Source: Caulobacteraceae bacterium
Lineage (GTDB): Bacteria; Pseudomonadota; Alphaproteobacteria; Caulobacterales; Caulobacteraceae
NCBI GenBank assembly: GCA_030151985.1
Contig: JASLDZ010000290.1
Span: 1 to 5,730, forward strand
DNA length: 5,730 bases
Direction: 5' to 3'
Position 1 is the stretch's first letter, and every line of letters starts with the position of its first letter. Under the pieces are notes generated by a model. The model did not search any database and was not told the DNA's origin. It saw nothing but the letters and a program-made list of their open reading frames with translations. Made by a program: the position numbers and the translations under genes. This document shows positions 1 to 5,730 of the stretch, one piece after another.

Positions 1-961
1 CGACCCCGTCCGGCGCCAGGGCGTGGACGACCCAGTAGACCGCCGCGATCGACAGCACGCCGGTGACGATCAGGCCCTGGTAGAGCGCGCCCATGATGTT
101 GCGCTTCTTGCCCAGCTTCACGAAGAACGAGCCGACGATCGAGGTGATGATGCAGACGCCGCAGATCGCCAGCGGCAGCAGCATCATGTTGCCGACAATG
201 TCCTGCCCGCGGAAGAAGATCGCCGCCAGCACCATGGTGGCGACGGTGGTCACCGCATAGGTCTCGAACAGGTCGGCGGCCATGCCGGCGCAGTCGCCGA
301 CGTTGTCGCCCACGTTGTCGGCGATGGTGGCGGCGTTCCGGGGATCGTCCTCGGGGATGCCGGCTTCGACCTTGCCCACCATGTCGCCGCCCACGTCGGC
401 GCCCTTGGTGAAGATGCCGCCGCCCAGGCGCGCGAAGATGGAGATCAGCGAGGCGCCGAAGCCCAGCGACACCAGCGCGTCGACGACAGGCCGGCTGGTC
501 GGGTCCAGCCCCATCGGGCCGGTCAGCACGGCGTAGTAGCCGGCCACGCCCAGGAGCGCGAAGCCCGCCACCAGCATGCCGGTGACCGCGCCCGAGCTGA
601 AGGCCACGTTCAGCCCCTTGCCGAGGCTCTCGCTGGCCGCCTGCGCGGTGCGCACGTTGGCGCGGACCGAGATCAGCATGCCCGCAAAGCCCGCCCCGCC
701 CGAGAGCACGGCGCCGATCAGGAAGCCCACTGCGGGCAGCACGCCCAGCAAGAAGCCGATCAGGACGAGGATCACCACGCCCACGATGCCGATGGTGATG
801 TACTGGCGGCGCAGATAGGCCTGCGCACCCTCCTGGATCGCCGCGGCGATCTCCTGCATCCGTGCGTTGCCGGGCGACAGGCGCAGGATCGCCCCCGTCT
901 GCACCGCGCCGTAAACCACCGCGAGCGCGCCCGCGAGGATCACCCAGACCAGTCCGCTCAT
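1..961 (-). CDS. hppA: Membrane-bound proton-translocating pyrophosphatase HppA (N-terminal 320 residues, runs off left edge)
   Basis: This integral inner-membrane pump hydrolyses pyrophosphate and exports protons. The visible part carries the family signature at about residues 176-234. It includes FARLGGGIFTKGADVGGD and VGKVEAGIPEDDPRN, whose acidic residues bind Mg-PPi, followed by ADNVGDNVGDCAGMAADLF. Hydrophobic segments are visible near residues 3-22, 55-73, 76-98, 121-145, 160-178, 235-250, 258-280 and 290-312. Family members are about 700 residues, so less than half is present. The ATG at 961-959 is preceded by AGGGA five bases upstream, and the N-terminus matches the family start (MSGLVWVILAGALAVVYG). 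The residues that decide potassium dependence lie in the missing C-terminal half, so the subclass cannot be read here. A gap of 192 bp separates it from the preceding gene, so it may have its own promoter. Family assignment is very secure. Confidence 0.97.
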   Translation of the reverse strand, partial: MSGLVWVILAGALAVVYGAVQTGAILRLSPGNARMQEIAAAIQEGAQAYLRRQYITIGIVGVVILVLIGFLLGVLPAVGFLIGAVLSGGAGFAGMLISVRANVRTAQAASESLGKGLNVAFSSGAVTGMLVAGFALLGVAGYYAVLTGPMGLDPTSRPVVDALVSLGFGASLISIFARLGGGIFTKGADVGGDMVGKVEAGIPEDDPRNAATIADNVGDNVGDCAGMAADLFETYAVTTVATMVLAAIFFRGQDIVGNMMLLPLAICGVCIITSIVGSFFVKLGKKRNIMGALYQGLIVTGVLSIAAVYWVVHALAPDGV

Positions 962-966
962 GCCCG

Positions 967-971
967 TCCCT
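967..971 (-). promoter_or_regulatory. Ribosome binding site of hppA
   Basis: On the minus strand the sequence reads AGGGA, then five bases, then the hppA ATG. This is a usable Shine-Dalgarno match and supports the chosen start. In the rest of the 192-bp gap upstream I see no convincing -35/-10 pair. Confidence 0.55.
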
Positions 972-1130
972 ATGCTGTCACGAAGGCGCGCCCGCGCTTT
1001 GCAGCAGCGCGGCTAGGCCTCCGATCGCGTCACCGTCCCACCCGCTCGCGGAACTGATGTCCGTCTCGAGGCTCGGGTCTTCCATGGAGACTTTGCCGCC
1101 GCTTCGCAACATCCCTTGTGCGGAAAGGGC

Positions 1131-1147
1131 GCGGCGGCATCCGCCGC
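1131..1147 (-). terminator. GC-rich hairpin just after the small secreted-protein gene (possible weak terminator)
   Basis: A perfect 7-bp inverted repeat (GCGGCGG / CCGCCGC) with a 3-base loop lies 6 bases past the stop codon of the 1154-1633 gene. A run of T residues is absent, so it does not look like a classical intrinsic terminator. It could slow polymerase or stabilise the mRNA end, or be a chance product of the high GC content. Confidence 0.3.
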
Positions 1148-1153
1148 AGCGGT

Positions 1154-1633
1154 TCAGGGGATCGGCGCGCGCGACGGAGCGGCCGTAGGCGCGACGCGCG
1201 CCAGGCGGTGCTGCGGCTGCTGCGAGACCACCACCACGGCGGTGATCACGCCCGGCCCGGCGATCCGCCGCACGTCCGGCAGCAACGCGGCCTTCAGCGC
1301 GCCTTCGTCCACATGGTTCAGGTCCTTGGGGTCGGTGAAGGGCTTGCGGTGCGCGGCGCGGATCAGCGCGTCGCGGAAATAGGGCTCCTTCGCGCGCGCC
1401 TTGGCCACGTCGGCCCCCGGCGCGGTGATCAGGCGGACATAGGCGAAGACGTAGTTGACGAGCTTGCCCTGCACGACCACCGGCAGACCCACCGCCGCGA
1501 GGTCGACCGCCTGCAGCTCGTCCTTCCCCGGCTTCGCCTTCTCCGCCGCGGAGGCGGGCGCCGCCCCGACGAGCGGAAGGGCCAGGGCGAAGGCGAGGAT
1601 CGGAAGCCGGCGGCGGGGCATGGGCTCAACCAT
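1154..1633 (-). CDS. Conserved small secreted or periplasmic protein of unknown function
   Basis: The 159-residue product begins with a positively charged stretch (PRRR), a hydrophobic core (about residues 10-24) and a signal-peptidase-like site ending ASA at about residue 29. It is therefore probably exported. The mature part has a conserved-looking core: a beta-type stretch (QGKLVNYVFAYVRLI, 56-70), a helix with KEPYFRDALIRAAHRKPF (82-99), and a second hydrophobic strand (GPGVITAVVVVSQ, 126-138). The last 20 residues are rich in Pro and Ala and probably unstructured. The strand-helix-strand pattern with RDAL recalls the periplasmic domain of FliL-like proteins, but this is only a resemblance and no flagellar gene is nearby. 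The first ATG (1633) overlaps the thiL stop by 8 bases. A second ATG at 1621 would leave a 4-base gap and give a cleaner signal peptide (MPRRRLPIL). Neither has a good ribosome site, so expression is probably coupled to thiL. The function is not recognised. Confidence 0.8.
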   Translation of the reverse strand: MVEPMPRRRLPILAFALALPLVGAAPASAAEKAKPGKDELQAVDLAAVGLPVVVQGKLVNYVFAYVRLITAPGADVAKARAKEPYFRDALIRAAHRKPFTDPKDLNHVDEGALKAALLPDVRRIAGPGVITAVVVVSQQPQHRLARVAPTAAPSRAPIP

Positions 1634-2579
1634 GGGTCCAGCCGAGTTTCGCAGGCGTTACGTCGGCCCCCCGATACAGCACCCGCAGACCTGGCTCGGC
1701 GGTGAAGCGGCCGATCTCCACACCCGGCGCGTCGGGCGAGGCGGAGGCCAGAACCACCTCGTAGTCGTCTCCGCTCGTGGCCAGCCGCAGCCGGGCCGCC
1801 GGCTCGTCGGCCTGGGCGGAGAGCCAGCGCGCGGCGGCGGCCGAGACCGGAACAGCCTCCAGCCGCACCTCCACACCCAGCCCGCTCGCCTGCGCCACGT
1901 GAAGGGCGTCGGCCAAGAGCCCGTCGGAGACGTCGGCGGCGGCGCAGGCGTGGCGGCGCAGCGCCTAGCGCAGGTCGAGTCGCGGCTCGGGCAGGCGGTG
2001 GCGCGCGACCAGGACGCGGGCGTCCTCCCCTTCCGGCGCCCCCGCCTCTCCTATCAGCGCCGCGAGGCCGAGACCGGCGTCGCCGATCGGCCCGGTGACG
2101 CGCAGCGCGTTCCCGGCTCGCGCCCCGCCCCGCCGGACGGTGTCGCCGACGGGCGCCAGACCAATCAAGGTCGCGGAGAGGGTGAGCGGTCCGCCCGTGC
2201 GCACGGTGTCGCCGCCGAACAGCCGCAGGCCGAACGCCGCCTGGTCCTGCGCGAGCCCCGCCGCGAAGGCCTCCCGGTCGGCGGAGCCCGCCTCCTCCGA
2301 CCACGCGACGTTCAGGAACCAGCCCCAGGGCTCAGCCGCCTTGGCCGCGAGGTCGGACAGGTTCACGCGCAGGAGCTTGCGGGCGACGAGGTCGTGGGGG
2401 GTGTCCGCCAGGAAGTGGACGCCCGCCACCAGCGTGTCGGTGGTGACCACCAGCTCCGTCCCCGCGGGCGGCCGCAGCACGGCCGCGTCGTCCGCCAAGC
2501 CCAGGGCTTCGGGCGCGCCGAGGGTCAGCGGCCGGAACAGGCGCGCGATCTCGCCGAACTCGTCCAAGTCCTGCGTCAT
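1626..2579 (-). pseudogene. thiL: Thiamine-monophosphate kinase ThiL, interrupted by an in-frame amber stop
   Basis: ThiL phosphorylates thiamine monophosphate with ATP to give thiamine pyrophosphate, the last step of TPP synthesis in the cytosol. The frame holds 317 codons, the normal family length. Visible motifs are LADDAAVL (28-35), TTDTLVAGVHF (46-56), VNLSDLAAKAAEP (72-84), FGGDTVRTGGPLTLS (121-135), then after the break ADVSDGLLAD (215-224) and SGDDYE (269-274). The reading frame does not shift: codon 205 is TAG (1965-1967), and the same frame continues straight into the conserved ADVSDGL motif. Translation as written gives 204 residues ending RLDLR and lacks the last 112. The start MTQDLDEFGEIARLF matches the family N-terminus. 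A GGGGGAG lies 14 bases upstream, rather far. An earlier in-frame ATG at 2624 would add 15 residues unlike the family. The gene could be a true pseudogene, a sequencing error, or read through. The family call is secure; the functional state is not. Confidence 0.9.
1965..1967 (-). other. In-frame TAG (codon 205) within thiL
   Basis: The minus strand reads CTG CGC TAG GCG CTG CGC, with ThiL homology in the same frame on both sides. A single base change would restore a sense codon: CAG (Gln) or GAG (Glu) are the likeliest originals. As I recall E. coli ThiL, a Gln occupies the aligned place (GQALR), but I could not run the alignment. The carboxylase gene at the right end terminates normally with TAG, so amber is a genuine stop in this genome. 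Confidence 0.9.
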
Positions 2580-2659
2580 GGCGTCTGCATAGTCTCCCCC
2601 GAGGGCGCAAGACAGCGACCGCATACACTGCCAAGCTTGCCTGGCCGAAGGAGGACGCG
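2580..2659. promoter_or_regulatory. Divergent intergenic region between thiL and the DUF4188 gene
   Basis: These 80 bases separate two gene starts pointing away from each other, so they should hold at least the promoter of the plus-strand gene. On the plus strand a weak -10-like TACACT lies at 2624-2629, without a clear -35. On the minus strand there is a TTGGCA-like -35, also without a good partner. No inverted repeat large enough to be an operator is evident, and the space is too short for a typical TPP riboswitch ahead of thiL. Confidence 0.4.
2648..2654 (+). promoter_or_regulatory. Strong ribosome binding site of the DUF4188 gene
   Basis: AAGGAGG lies five bases before the ATG at 2660. 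It is the best Shine-Dalgarno match in the window. It fixes the start and argues that this plus-strand frame is truly translated rather than a shadow of the antisense frames. Confidence 0.85.
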
Positions 2660-3154
2660 ATGGCGATCGTGACGGAGCGGATGGCGGCGGAGATGGAGGG
2701 CGGCTTCGTCGTCTTCCTGATCGGCGTGCGCCTGAACCGCTGGTGGAAGGTGGGCGCGTGGCTGCCGGTCTTCTCCGCCATGCCGAGGATGCTGCAGGAG
2801 CTGGCGCGCAAGCCGGAGCTGGGCCTCTTGCACGCGCGCAGCCACTTCGGCCCGCGCTCGGCGATGGTGGTGCAGTACTGGCGCAGCTACGACCACCTGG
2901 AGCGCTATGCGCAAGACCGCGACGCCTCGCACCTGCCCGCCTGGCGCGCCTTCAACAGCGCCGTCGGGACCAACGGCGACGTCGGCATCTGGCACGAGAC
3001 CTACGTGGTGCAGCCGGGCGCCTACGAGGCGATCTTCGTCAACATGCCGCCCTACGGCCTCGGCGCGGCGGGGACGCTCGTGCCGGCGAAGGGTTCGCGC
3101 AAGGCGTCGCGCGAGCGGCTGTCGGCGGCGATGGGCGCTTCGTCTCAGGCCTGA
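2660..3154 (+). CDS. DUF4188-family protein (putative monooxygenase-like, ferredoxin-fold type)
   Basis: This 164-residue cytosolic protein has no signal peptide or membrane segment. It matches what I recall of the DUF4188 family (Pfam PF13826, labelled monooxygenase-like). The recognisable pieces in order are FVVFLIGVRLNRWWKVGAWL (16-35), a helix MPRMLQELARKPELGLLHAR (41-60), VVQYWRSYDHLERYAQD (70-86), HLPAWRAFN (91-99), GIWHETYVV (109-117) and VNMPPYGLGAAG (127-138). The paired hydrophobic strands and the HxPAW / WHETY motifs suggest a dimeric alpha-beta-barrel fold such as small heme- or cofactor-free oxygenases use. The reaction and substrate are unknown. It is the only plus-strand gene here, sitting between nusB and thiL, which are more often adjacent. 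Its last 10 bases overlap the end of nusB on the opposite strand. A strong ribosome site supports the start. Confidence 0.88.
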   Translation: MAIVTERMAAEMEGGFVVFLIGVRLNRWWKVGAWLPVFSAMPRMLQELARKPELGLLHARSHFGPRSAMVVQYWRSYDHLERYAQDRDASHLPAWRAFNSAVGTNGDVGIWHETYVVQPGAYEAIFVNMPPYGLGAAGTLVPAKGSRKASRERLSAAMGASSQA

Positions 3155-3155
3155 G
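3144..3155. repeat. Perfect 12-bp palindrome containing the stop codons of both converging genes
   Basis: CTCAGGCCTGAG spans the end of the DUF4188 gene and the end of nusB. On each strand the gene ends CAG GCC TGA, so both proteins end in Gln-Ala. The palindrome has no loop and no T-run, so it is unlikely to be a terminator. It may simply be a coincidence of the overlapping ends. Confidence 0.6.
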
Positions 3156-3639
3156 CGCGCACGTCCCTGGCCACGGCGTCCAGCGCGGCGTTGACGAAGC
3201 CGGACTCCGTCGGACCTTCGAAGAAGGCTTTGGCCAGCTCGACGTACTCGTCGATCACGACCTCCGTGGGCGTCTCGGGCGCGGCGATCAGCTCCCACGC
3301 GCCGGCCCGCAGCACCGCGCGGGCGGTGGCGTCCAGGCGGGACAGCTTCCAGTTCGAGGCCAGCCGCTTCTGCACGGCCGCGTCGATCTCGCCCTGCCGG
3401 GCGACCACGCCCTGCACGAGGTCGGCGAAGAAGGGCTCGTCGGCGTCGGCGAGCTGCGGCCCTTCGTGGCCGCCTTCCAGCGAGCCGCCGAAGCGGTGGT
3501 CGCGGAACTCGCGCACGACGGCGTCCACGCCGATGCCGGACACCTCCATCTGGTAGAGCGCCTGCACCGCGGCCAGCCGCGCCACGCTCCGCTCCTGCCG
3601 GGGCGGCCCGCGGGGGACGAGGGTCTCGGGCAGGCTCAA
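3145..3639 (-). CDS. nusB: Transcription antitermination factor NusB
   Basis: NusB binds boxA RNA together with ribosomal protein S10 and lets RNA polymerase read through rRNA operons. The 164-residue length is normal for alphaproteobacteria. The helical NusB domain begins at about residue 17 (RSVARLAAVQALYQMEVSG). It shows an acidic insert (DADEPFFADLVQGVV, 65-79), a middle helix pair (SRLDATARAVLRAGAWEL, 100-117) and the family C-terminal helix TPTEVVIDEYVELAKAFF with GFVNAALDAVAR (123-158). The start is an unusual TTG whose bases overlap the nrdR stop as TTGA. There is no ribosome site, so initiation probably depends on ribosomes finishing nrdR. No better ATG or GTG precedes the domain. 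The 3' end overlaps the convergent DUF4188 gene by 10 bases. In relatives nusB usually follows ribH; here it directly follows nrdR. Confidence 0.96.
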   Translation of the reverse strand: MSLPETLVPRGPPRQERSVARLAAVQALYQMEVSGIGVDAVVREFRDHRFGGSLEGGHEGPQLADADEPFFADLVQGVVARQGEIDAAVQKRLASNWKLSRLDATARAVLRAGAWELIAAPETPTEVVIDEYVELAKAFFEGPTESGFVNAALDAVARDVRAQA

Positions 3640-4115
3640 GTCGAAGGCTCCAGGGTGTCTTCCTCGTTCAGCCCCTCCTCGCCGAGAAAGCGGGCGAAGT
3701 CGGAGGTTTCGCGGAAGTCGCGGTAGACCGAGGCGTAGCGCACGTAGGCCACCTCATCGAGCGCCTTCAGCGCCGTCATCACCGCCTCGCCCACGACGCT
3801 CGAGGCGATGTCAGTCTCGCCGCGGCTCTCGAGCTGGCGCTGGATGCCGGAGACCATGCGGTCGATCCGCTCCTGCTCGATCGGGCGCTTGCGGGTGGCG
3901 ATGGCGATGGAGCGCTCCAGCTTCTCGCGCTCGAAGGGCGTGCGGCGGCCGGAGCGCTTGACGATGTTCAGCTCGCGCAGCTGCGTGCGCTCGAAGGTGG
4001 TGAAGCGGCCGCCGCACTCCGGGCAGGAGCGGCGGCGGCGGATCGCGGCGCCGTCCTCGGACGGGCGGCTGTCCTTCACCTGGCTCTCAAGATGACCGCA
4101 GAACGGACACTTCAT
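3636..4115 (-). CDS. nrdR: Transcriptional repressor NrdR
   Basis: NrdR senses ATP/dATP and represses ribonucleotide reductase operons by binding NrdR boxes. The 159-residue protein has the N-terminal zinc ribbon with four cysteines (C3, C6, C31, C34; MKCPFCGHLESQVKDSR at the very start). An ATP-cone follows at about 49-139, with VKRSGRRTPFEREKLERSI (52-70) and the closing motif VAYVRYASVYRDFRE (122-136). The C-terminal tail is short and acidic. The ATG shares one base with the glyA stop (TGATG), and the TGA overlaps the nusB start. These three genes are therefore very likely one translationally coupled transcript. No ribonucleotide reductase gene lies in the window, so NrdR acts elsewhere. 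Confidence 0.98.
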   Translation of the reverse strand: MKCPFCGHLESQVKDSRPSEDGAAIRRRRSCPECGGRFTTFERTQLRELNIVKRSGRRTPFEREKLERSIAIATRKRPIEQERIDRMVSGIQRQLESRGETDIASSVVGEAVMTALKALDEVAYVRYASVYRDFRETSDFARFLGEEGLNEEDTLEPST

Positions 4116-5413
4116 CAGGCGTAGATGGGGAAGCGCCCCGTCAGCTCCAGCACCTGCGACCGCACGTCCGCCTCGACGGCCGCGTCGCCCTGCTCGTTCG
4201 CCGCCAGGGCGTCGAGCACCCGCACGATCAGCTCGCCCACGCGGGTGAACTCCGCCTGGCCGAAGCCGCGGGTGGTGCCGGCCGGCGTGCCCAGCCGCAC
4301 GCCCGAGGTGATCGTGAAGGGCGCGGTGTCGAAGGGCACGCCGTTCTTGTTGCAGGTGATCAGCGCGCGCTCCAGCGCGTGTTCGGCGCCCCTGCCGGTG
4401 ACGCCCTTGGGCCGCAGGTCGACCAGCATCAGGTGGCTGTCGGTGCCGCCGGAGACGATGCGCACACCGCCCGCCTCAAGCGCGGCGGCCAGCGCGCGGG
4501 CGTTGTCGACCACGGCGTGGGCGTAAAGCTTGAACTCGGGCCGCAGCGCCTCGCCGAAGGCTACGGCCTTGCCCGCGATCACGTGCTCCAGCGGCCCGCC
4601 CTGCAGGCCCGGGAAGACGGCGGAATTGACCTTCTTGGCGATCGCCTCGTCGTTGGTCAGCACCATGCCGCCGCGCGGGCCGCGGAGCGTCTTGTGGGTG
4701 GTGGTGGTGCAGACGTGCGCGTGCGGCACGGGGCTGGGGTAGACGCCCGCGGCGATCAGGCCCGCGTAGTGGGCCATGTCCACCATCAGGTAGGCGCCCA
4801 CCTCGTCGGCGATCTTCCGGAAGCGCGCGAAGTCGATCGGGCGCGAGTAGGCCGAGCCGCCGGCGATGATCAGCTTCGGCCGCTCACGCCGCGCCGTCTC
4901 CTCCATCGCCTCGTAGTCGATCAGCTCGTCGTCGCGGCGCACCGTGTAGGGGATGGGGCGGAACCACTTGCCCGATTGGTTGGCCGGGCTGCCGTGCGTG
5001 AGGTGGCCGCCCGCCGCCAAGTCCATGCCCATGAAGGCGTCGCCCGGCTGCAGCAGCGCCATGAACACCGCCTGGTTGGCCTGGCTGCCCGAGTTCGGCT
5101 GCACGTTGGCGAAGCCCGCGCCGAACAGGCGCTTGGCCCGCTCGATCGCCAGCGTCTCGACCTCGTCGACGAACTCGCAGCCGCCGTAGTAGCGGCGGCC
5201 GGGATAGCCCTCGGCGTACTTGTTGGTGAGGATCGAGCCCTGCGCCTCGAGCACGGCGCGCGAGACGATGTTCTCCGACGCGATCAGCTCGATCTGGTCC
5301 TGCTGGCGCTTCAGCTCGCGGCCGATGGAGGCGGCGATCTCCGGGTCACCCTGCGAGAGGCCGGCGGAAAAGAACGCGGCGTCGGCGGCCACGGGCTTGG
5401 CGGGAGCGTTCAT
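4115..5413 (-). CDS. glyA: Serine hydroxymethyltransferase GlyA
   Basis: This PLP enzyme converts serine and tetrahydrofolate to glycine and 5,10-methylene-tetrahydrofolate in the cytosol, the main source of one-carbon units. At 432 residues it has the usual bacterial length. Motifs in order: QIELIASENIVS (40-51), KYAEGYPGRRYYGG (65-78), NVQPNSGSQAN (103-113), GGHLTHGSP (135-143), VDMAHYAGLIAAGVYPSPVP (211-230), the PLP-lysine site TTTTHKTLRGPRGG with K241, FPGLQGGPLEH (267-277), SHLMLVDLR (326-334) and SGVRLGTPAGTTRG (370-383). All catalytic positions I can recognise are intact. The ATG at 5413 lacks a clear ribosome site, but the N-terminus ahead of LSQGDPEIAASI is of normal length. The gene leads the glyA-nrdR-nusB run and has a candidate promoter just upstream. 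Confidence 0.98.
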   Translation of the reverse strand: MNAPAKPVAADAAFFSAGLSQGDPEIAASIGRELKRQQDQIELIASENIVSRAVLEAQGSILTNKYAEGYPGRRYYGGCEFVDEVETLAIERAKRLFGAGFANVQPNSGSQANQAVFMALLQPGDAFMGMDLAAGGHLTHGSPANQSGKWFRPIPYTVRRDDELIDYEAMEETARRERPKLIIAGGSAYSRPIDFARFRKIADEVGAYLMVDMAHYAGLIAAGVYPSPVPHAHVCTTTTHKTLRGPRGGMVLTNDEAIAKKVNSAVFPGLQGGPLEHVIAGKAVAFGEALRPEFKLYAHAVVDNARALAAALEAGGVRIVSGGTDSHLMLVDLRPKGVTGRGAEHALERALITCNKNGVPFDTAPFTITSGVRLGTPAGTTRGFGQAEFTRVGELIVRVLDALAANEQGDAAVEADVRSQVLELTGRFPIYA

Positions 5414-5443
5414 CGGCGGAAGGTCCGGGCTCGGGGAAGCGCC

Positions 5444-5471
5444 CTTTTACGCCGCTTCGGGCGAGGCGCAA
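5444..5471 (-). promoter_or_regulatory. Candidate promoter of glyA
   Basis: On the minus strand TTGCGC (5471-5466) and TAAAAG (5449-5444) are separated by 16 bases, a reasonable housekeeping-sigma spacing. This would place the transcript start about 20-25 bases before the glyA ATG. The same area contains a 6-bp inverted repeat (GAAGCG at 5436-5441 and CGCTTC at 5453-5458, loop 11) that overlaps the -10 and could be an operator or chance. The gap is too short for a riboswitch. The match is moderate and untested. Confidence 0.35.
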
Positions 5472-5486
5472 CGCGGCGCCGGCGCG

Positions 5487-5730
5487 CTATCCCTCCGCCG
5501 CCTCCAGCCGCACGAGCAGCGTCCCCTCCGCCACCTGCTGGCCGACGCTGACGGGCGCCTCAGCGACGACGGCGTCGAACGGCGCGGTCATCCCGTGCTC
5601 CATCTTCATCGCTTCGAGCGTGACGACGGGCGCGCCCTTGGCGACGCGCTCGCCGGCCTTCACCCCCAGCTGCCCCACCTTGCCCGGCATGGGCGCGTGG
5701 AGTTGACCGTCGGAGGTGGCGCCTGCAGCC
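5487..5730 (-). CDS. Biotin-carboxyl-carrier C-terminus of an acyl-CoA carboxylase alpha subunit, probably 3-methylcrotonyl-CoA carboxylase (partial)
   Basis: Only the last 80 codons are present; the gene enters from the right edge. They form a complete biotinyl/lipoyl domain: a first hairpin LHAPMPGKVGQLGVKAGERV, the biotinylation motif EAMKMEH (target lysine codon at 5604-5606), and the mirror half ending VGQQVAEGTLLVRLEAAEG. The missing upstream part should hold the biotin carboxylase domain of about 500-600 residues. APMPGKV and AMKMEH are typical of methylcrotonyl-CoA carboxylase alpha (leucine breakdown), whereas propionyl-CoA carboxylase more often has SPMPG and AMKMEN. The subtype is thus an inference. 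An ATG at the MPGKV methionine exists but lies inside the domain and is not a real start. The gene stops with TAG, 73 bases before glyA begins. Confidence 0.88.
   Translation of the reverse strand, partial: AAGATSDGQLHAPMPGKVGQLGVKAGERVAKGAPVVTLEAMKMEHGMTAPFDAVVAEAPVSVGQQVAEGTLLVRLEAAEG

Noticed and set aside
23..1057. Long plus-strand open frame of 344 codons
   Set aside because: It lies antisense to hppA, and its product is a low-complexity run of Asp, His, Arg, Ala and Gln, typical of GC-rich shadow frames. The minus strand gives clear HppA.
1626..1916. Separate short gene starting at TTG 1916
   Set aside because: The stretch is the in-frame C-terminal part of thiL. The TTG encodes a Leu inside the ADVSDGLLAD motif, and there is no ribosome site.
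1900..2000. Frameshift in thiL
   Set aside because: The sequence before and after the break is in the same frame; only the TAG codon interrupts it.
2580..2659. TPP riboswitch ahead of thiL
   Set aside because: The gap is only 80 bases and I do not see the conserved thi-box elements.
1455..2672. Plus-strand open frame of 405 codons across thiL
   Set aside because: It is antisense to clear ThiL and small-protein homology, has biased composition and no recognisable domain.
2576..3298. Minus-strand open frame of 240 codons covering the DUF4188 gene
   Set aside because: The plus strand has a strong ribosome site and family motifs; the minus frame is Arg/Ala-rich low complexity and would also run through the 3' end of nusB.
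5414..5486. Riboswitch in the glyA leader
   Set aside because: The leader from the candidate promoter is only about 25 bases, and even the full gap of 73 bases shows no known aptamer pattern.
4379..5551. Plus-strand open frame of 390 codons
   Set aside because: It is antisense to glyA, which matches its family over the full length.
1..5730. Genome-wide recoding of TAG as a sense codon
   Set aside because: The carboxylase gene ends naturally at TAG (5487-5489) at the expected end of the biotinyl domain, so the amber in thiL is better seen as an isolated lesion.

Overview
The window is a GC-rich stretch of chromosome from an alphaproteobacterium. The gene order and protein sequences suggest Caulobacterales (Caulobacter/Phenylobacterium-like), but that placement is an inference from memory of the families. 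Coding is dense and all genes but one lie on the minus strand. I see no mobile element, CRISPR array, tRNA or rRNA.

Reading along the minus strand from right to left: the last 80 codons of a biotin-carrying acyl-CoA carboxylase alpha subunit, probably 3-methylcrotonyl-CoA carboxylase; a short gap with a candidate promoter; then a tightly packed run of glyA (serine hydroxymethyltransferase), nrdR (repressor of ribonucleotide reductase genes) and nusB (antitermination factor). The glyA/nrdR junction overlaps by 1 nt and the nrdR/nusB junction by 4 nt, with a TTG start for nusB. A plus-strand gene for a DUF4188-family protein follows, facing nusB tail to tail and thiL head to head. Beyond it come thiL (thiamine-monophosphate kinase), a small putative secreted protein whose predicted start overlaps the thiL stop, and the first 320 codons of hppA (membrane proton-pumping pyrophosphatase), which runs off the left edge.

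The genes are mostly housekeeping: one-carbon metabolism, dNTP-supply regulation, rRNA antitermination, thiamine cofactor synthesis and pyrophosphate-driven proton pumping. The most notable points are an in-frame amber codon (codon 205) that splits thiL before its conserved DVSDGL motif, and the inverted DUF4188 gene wedged between nusB and thiL. The riboflavin genes that commonly sit between nrdR and nusB in related bacteria are also missing. I found no convincing new multi-gene system.
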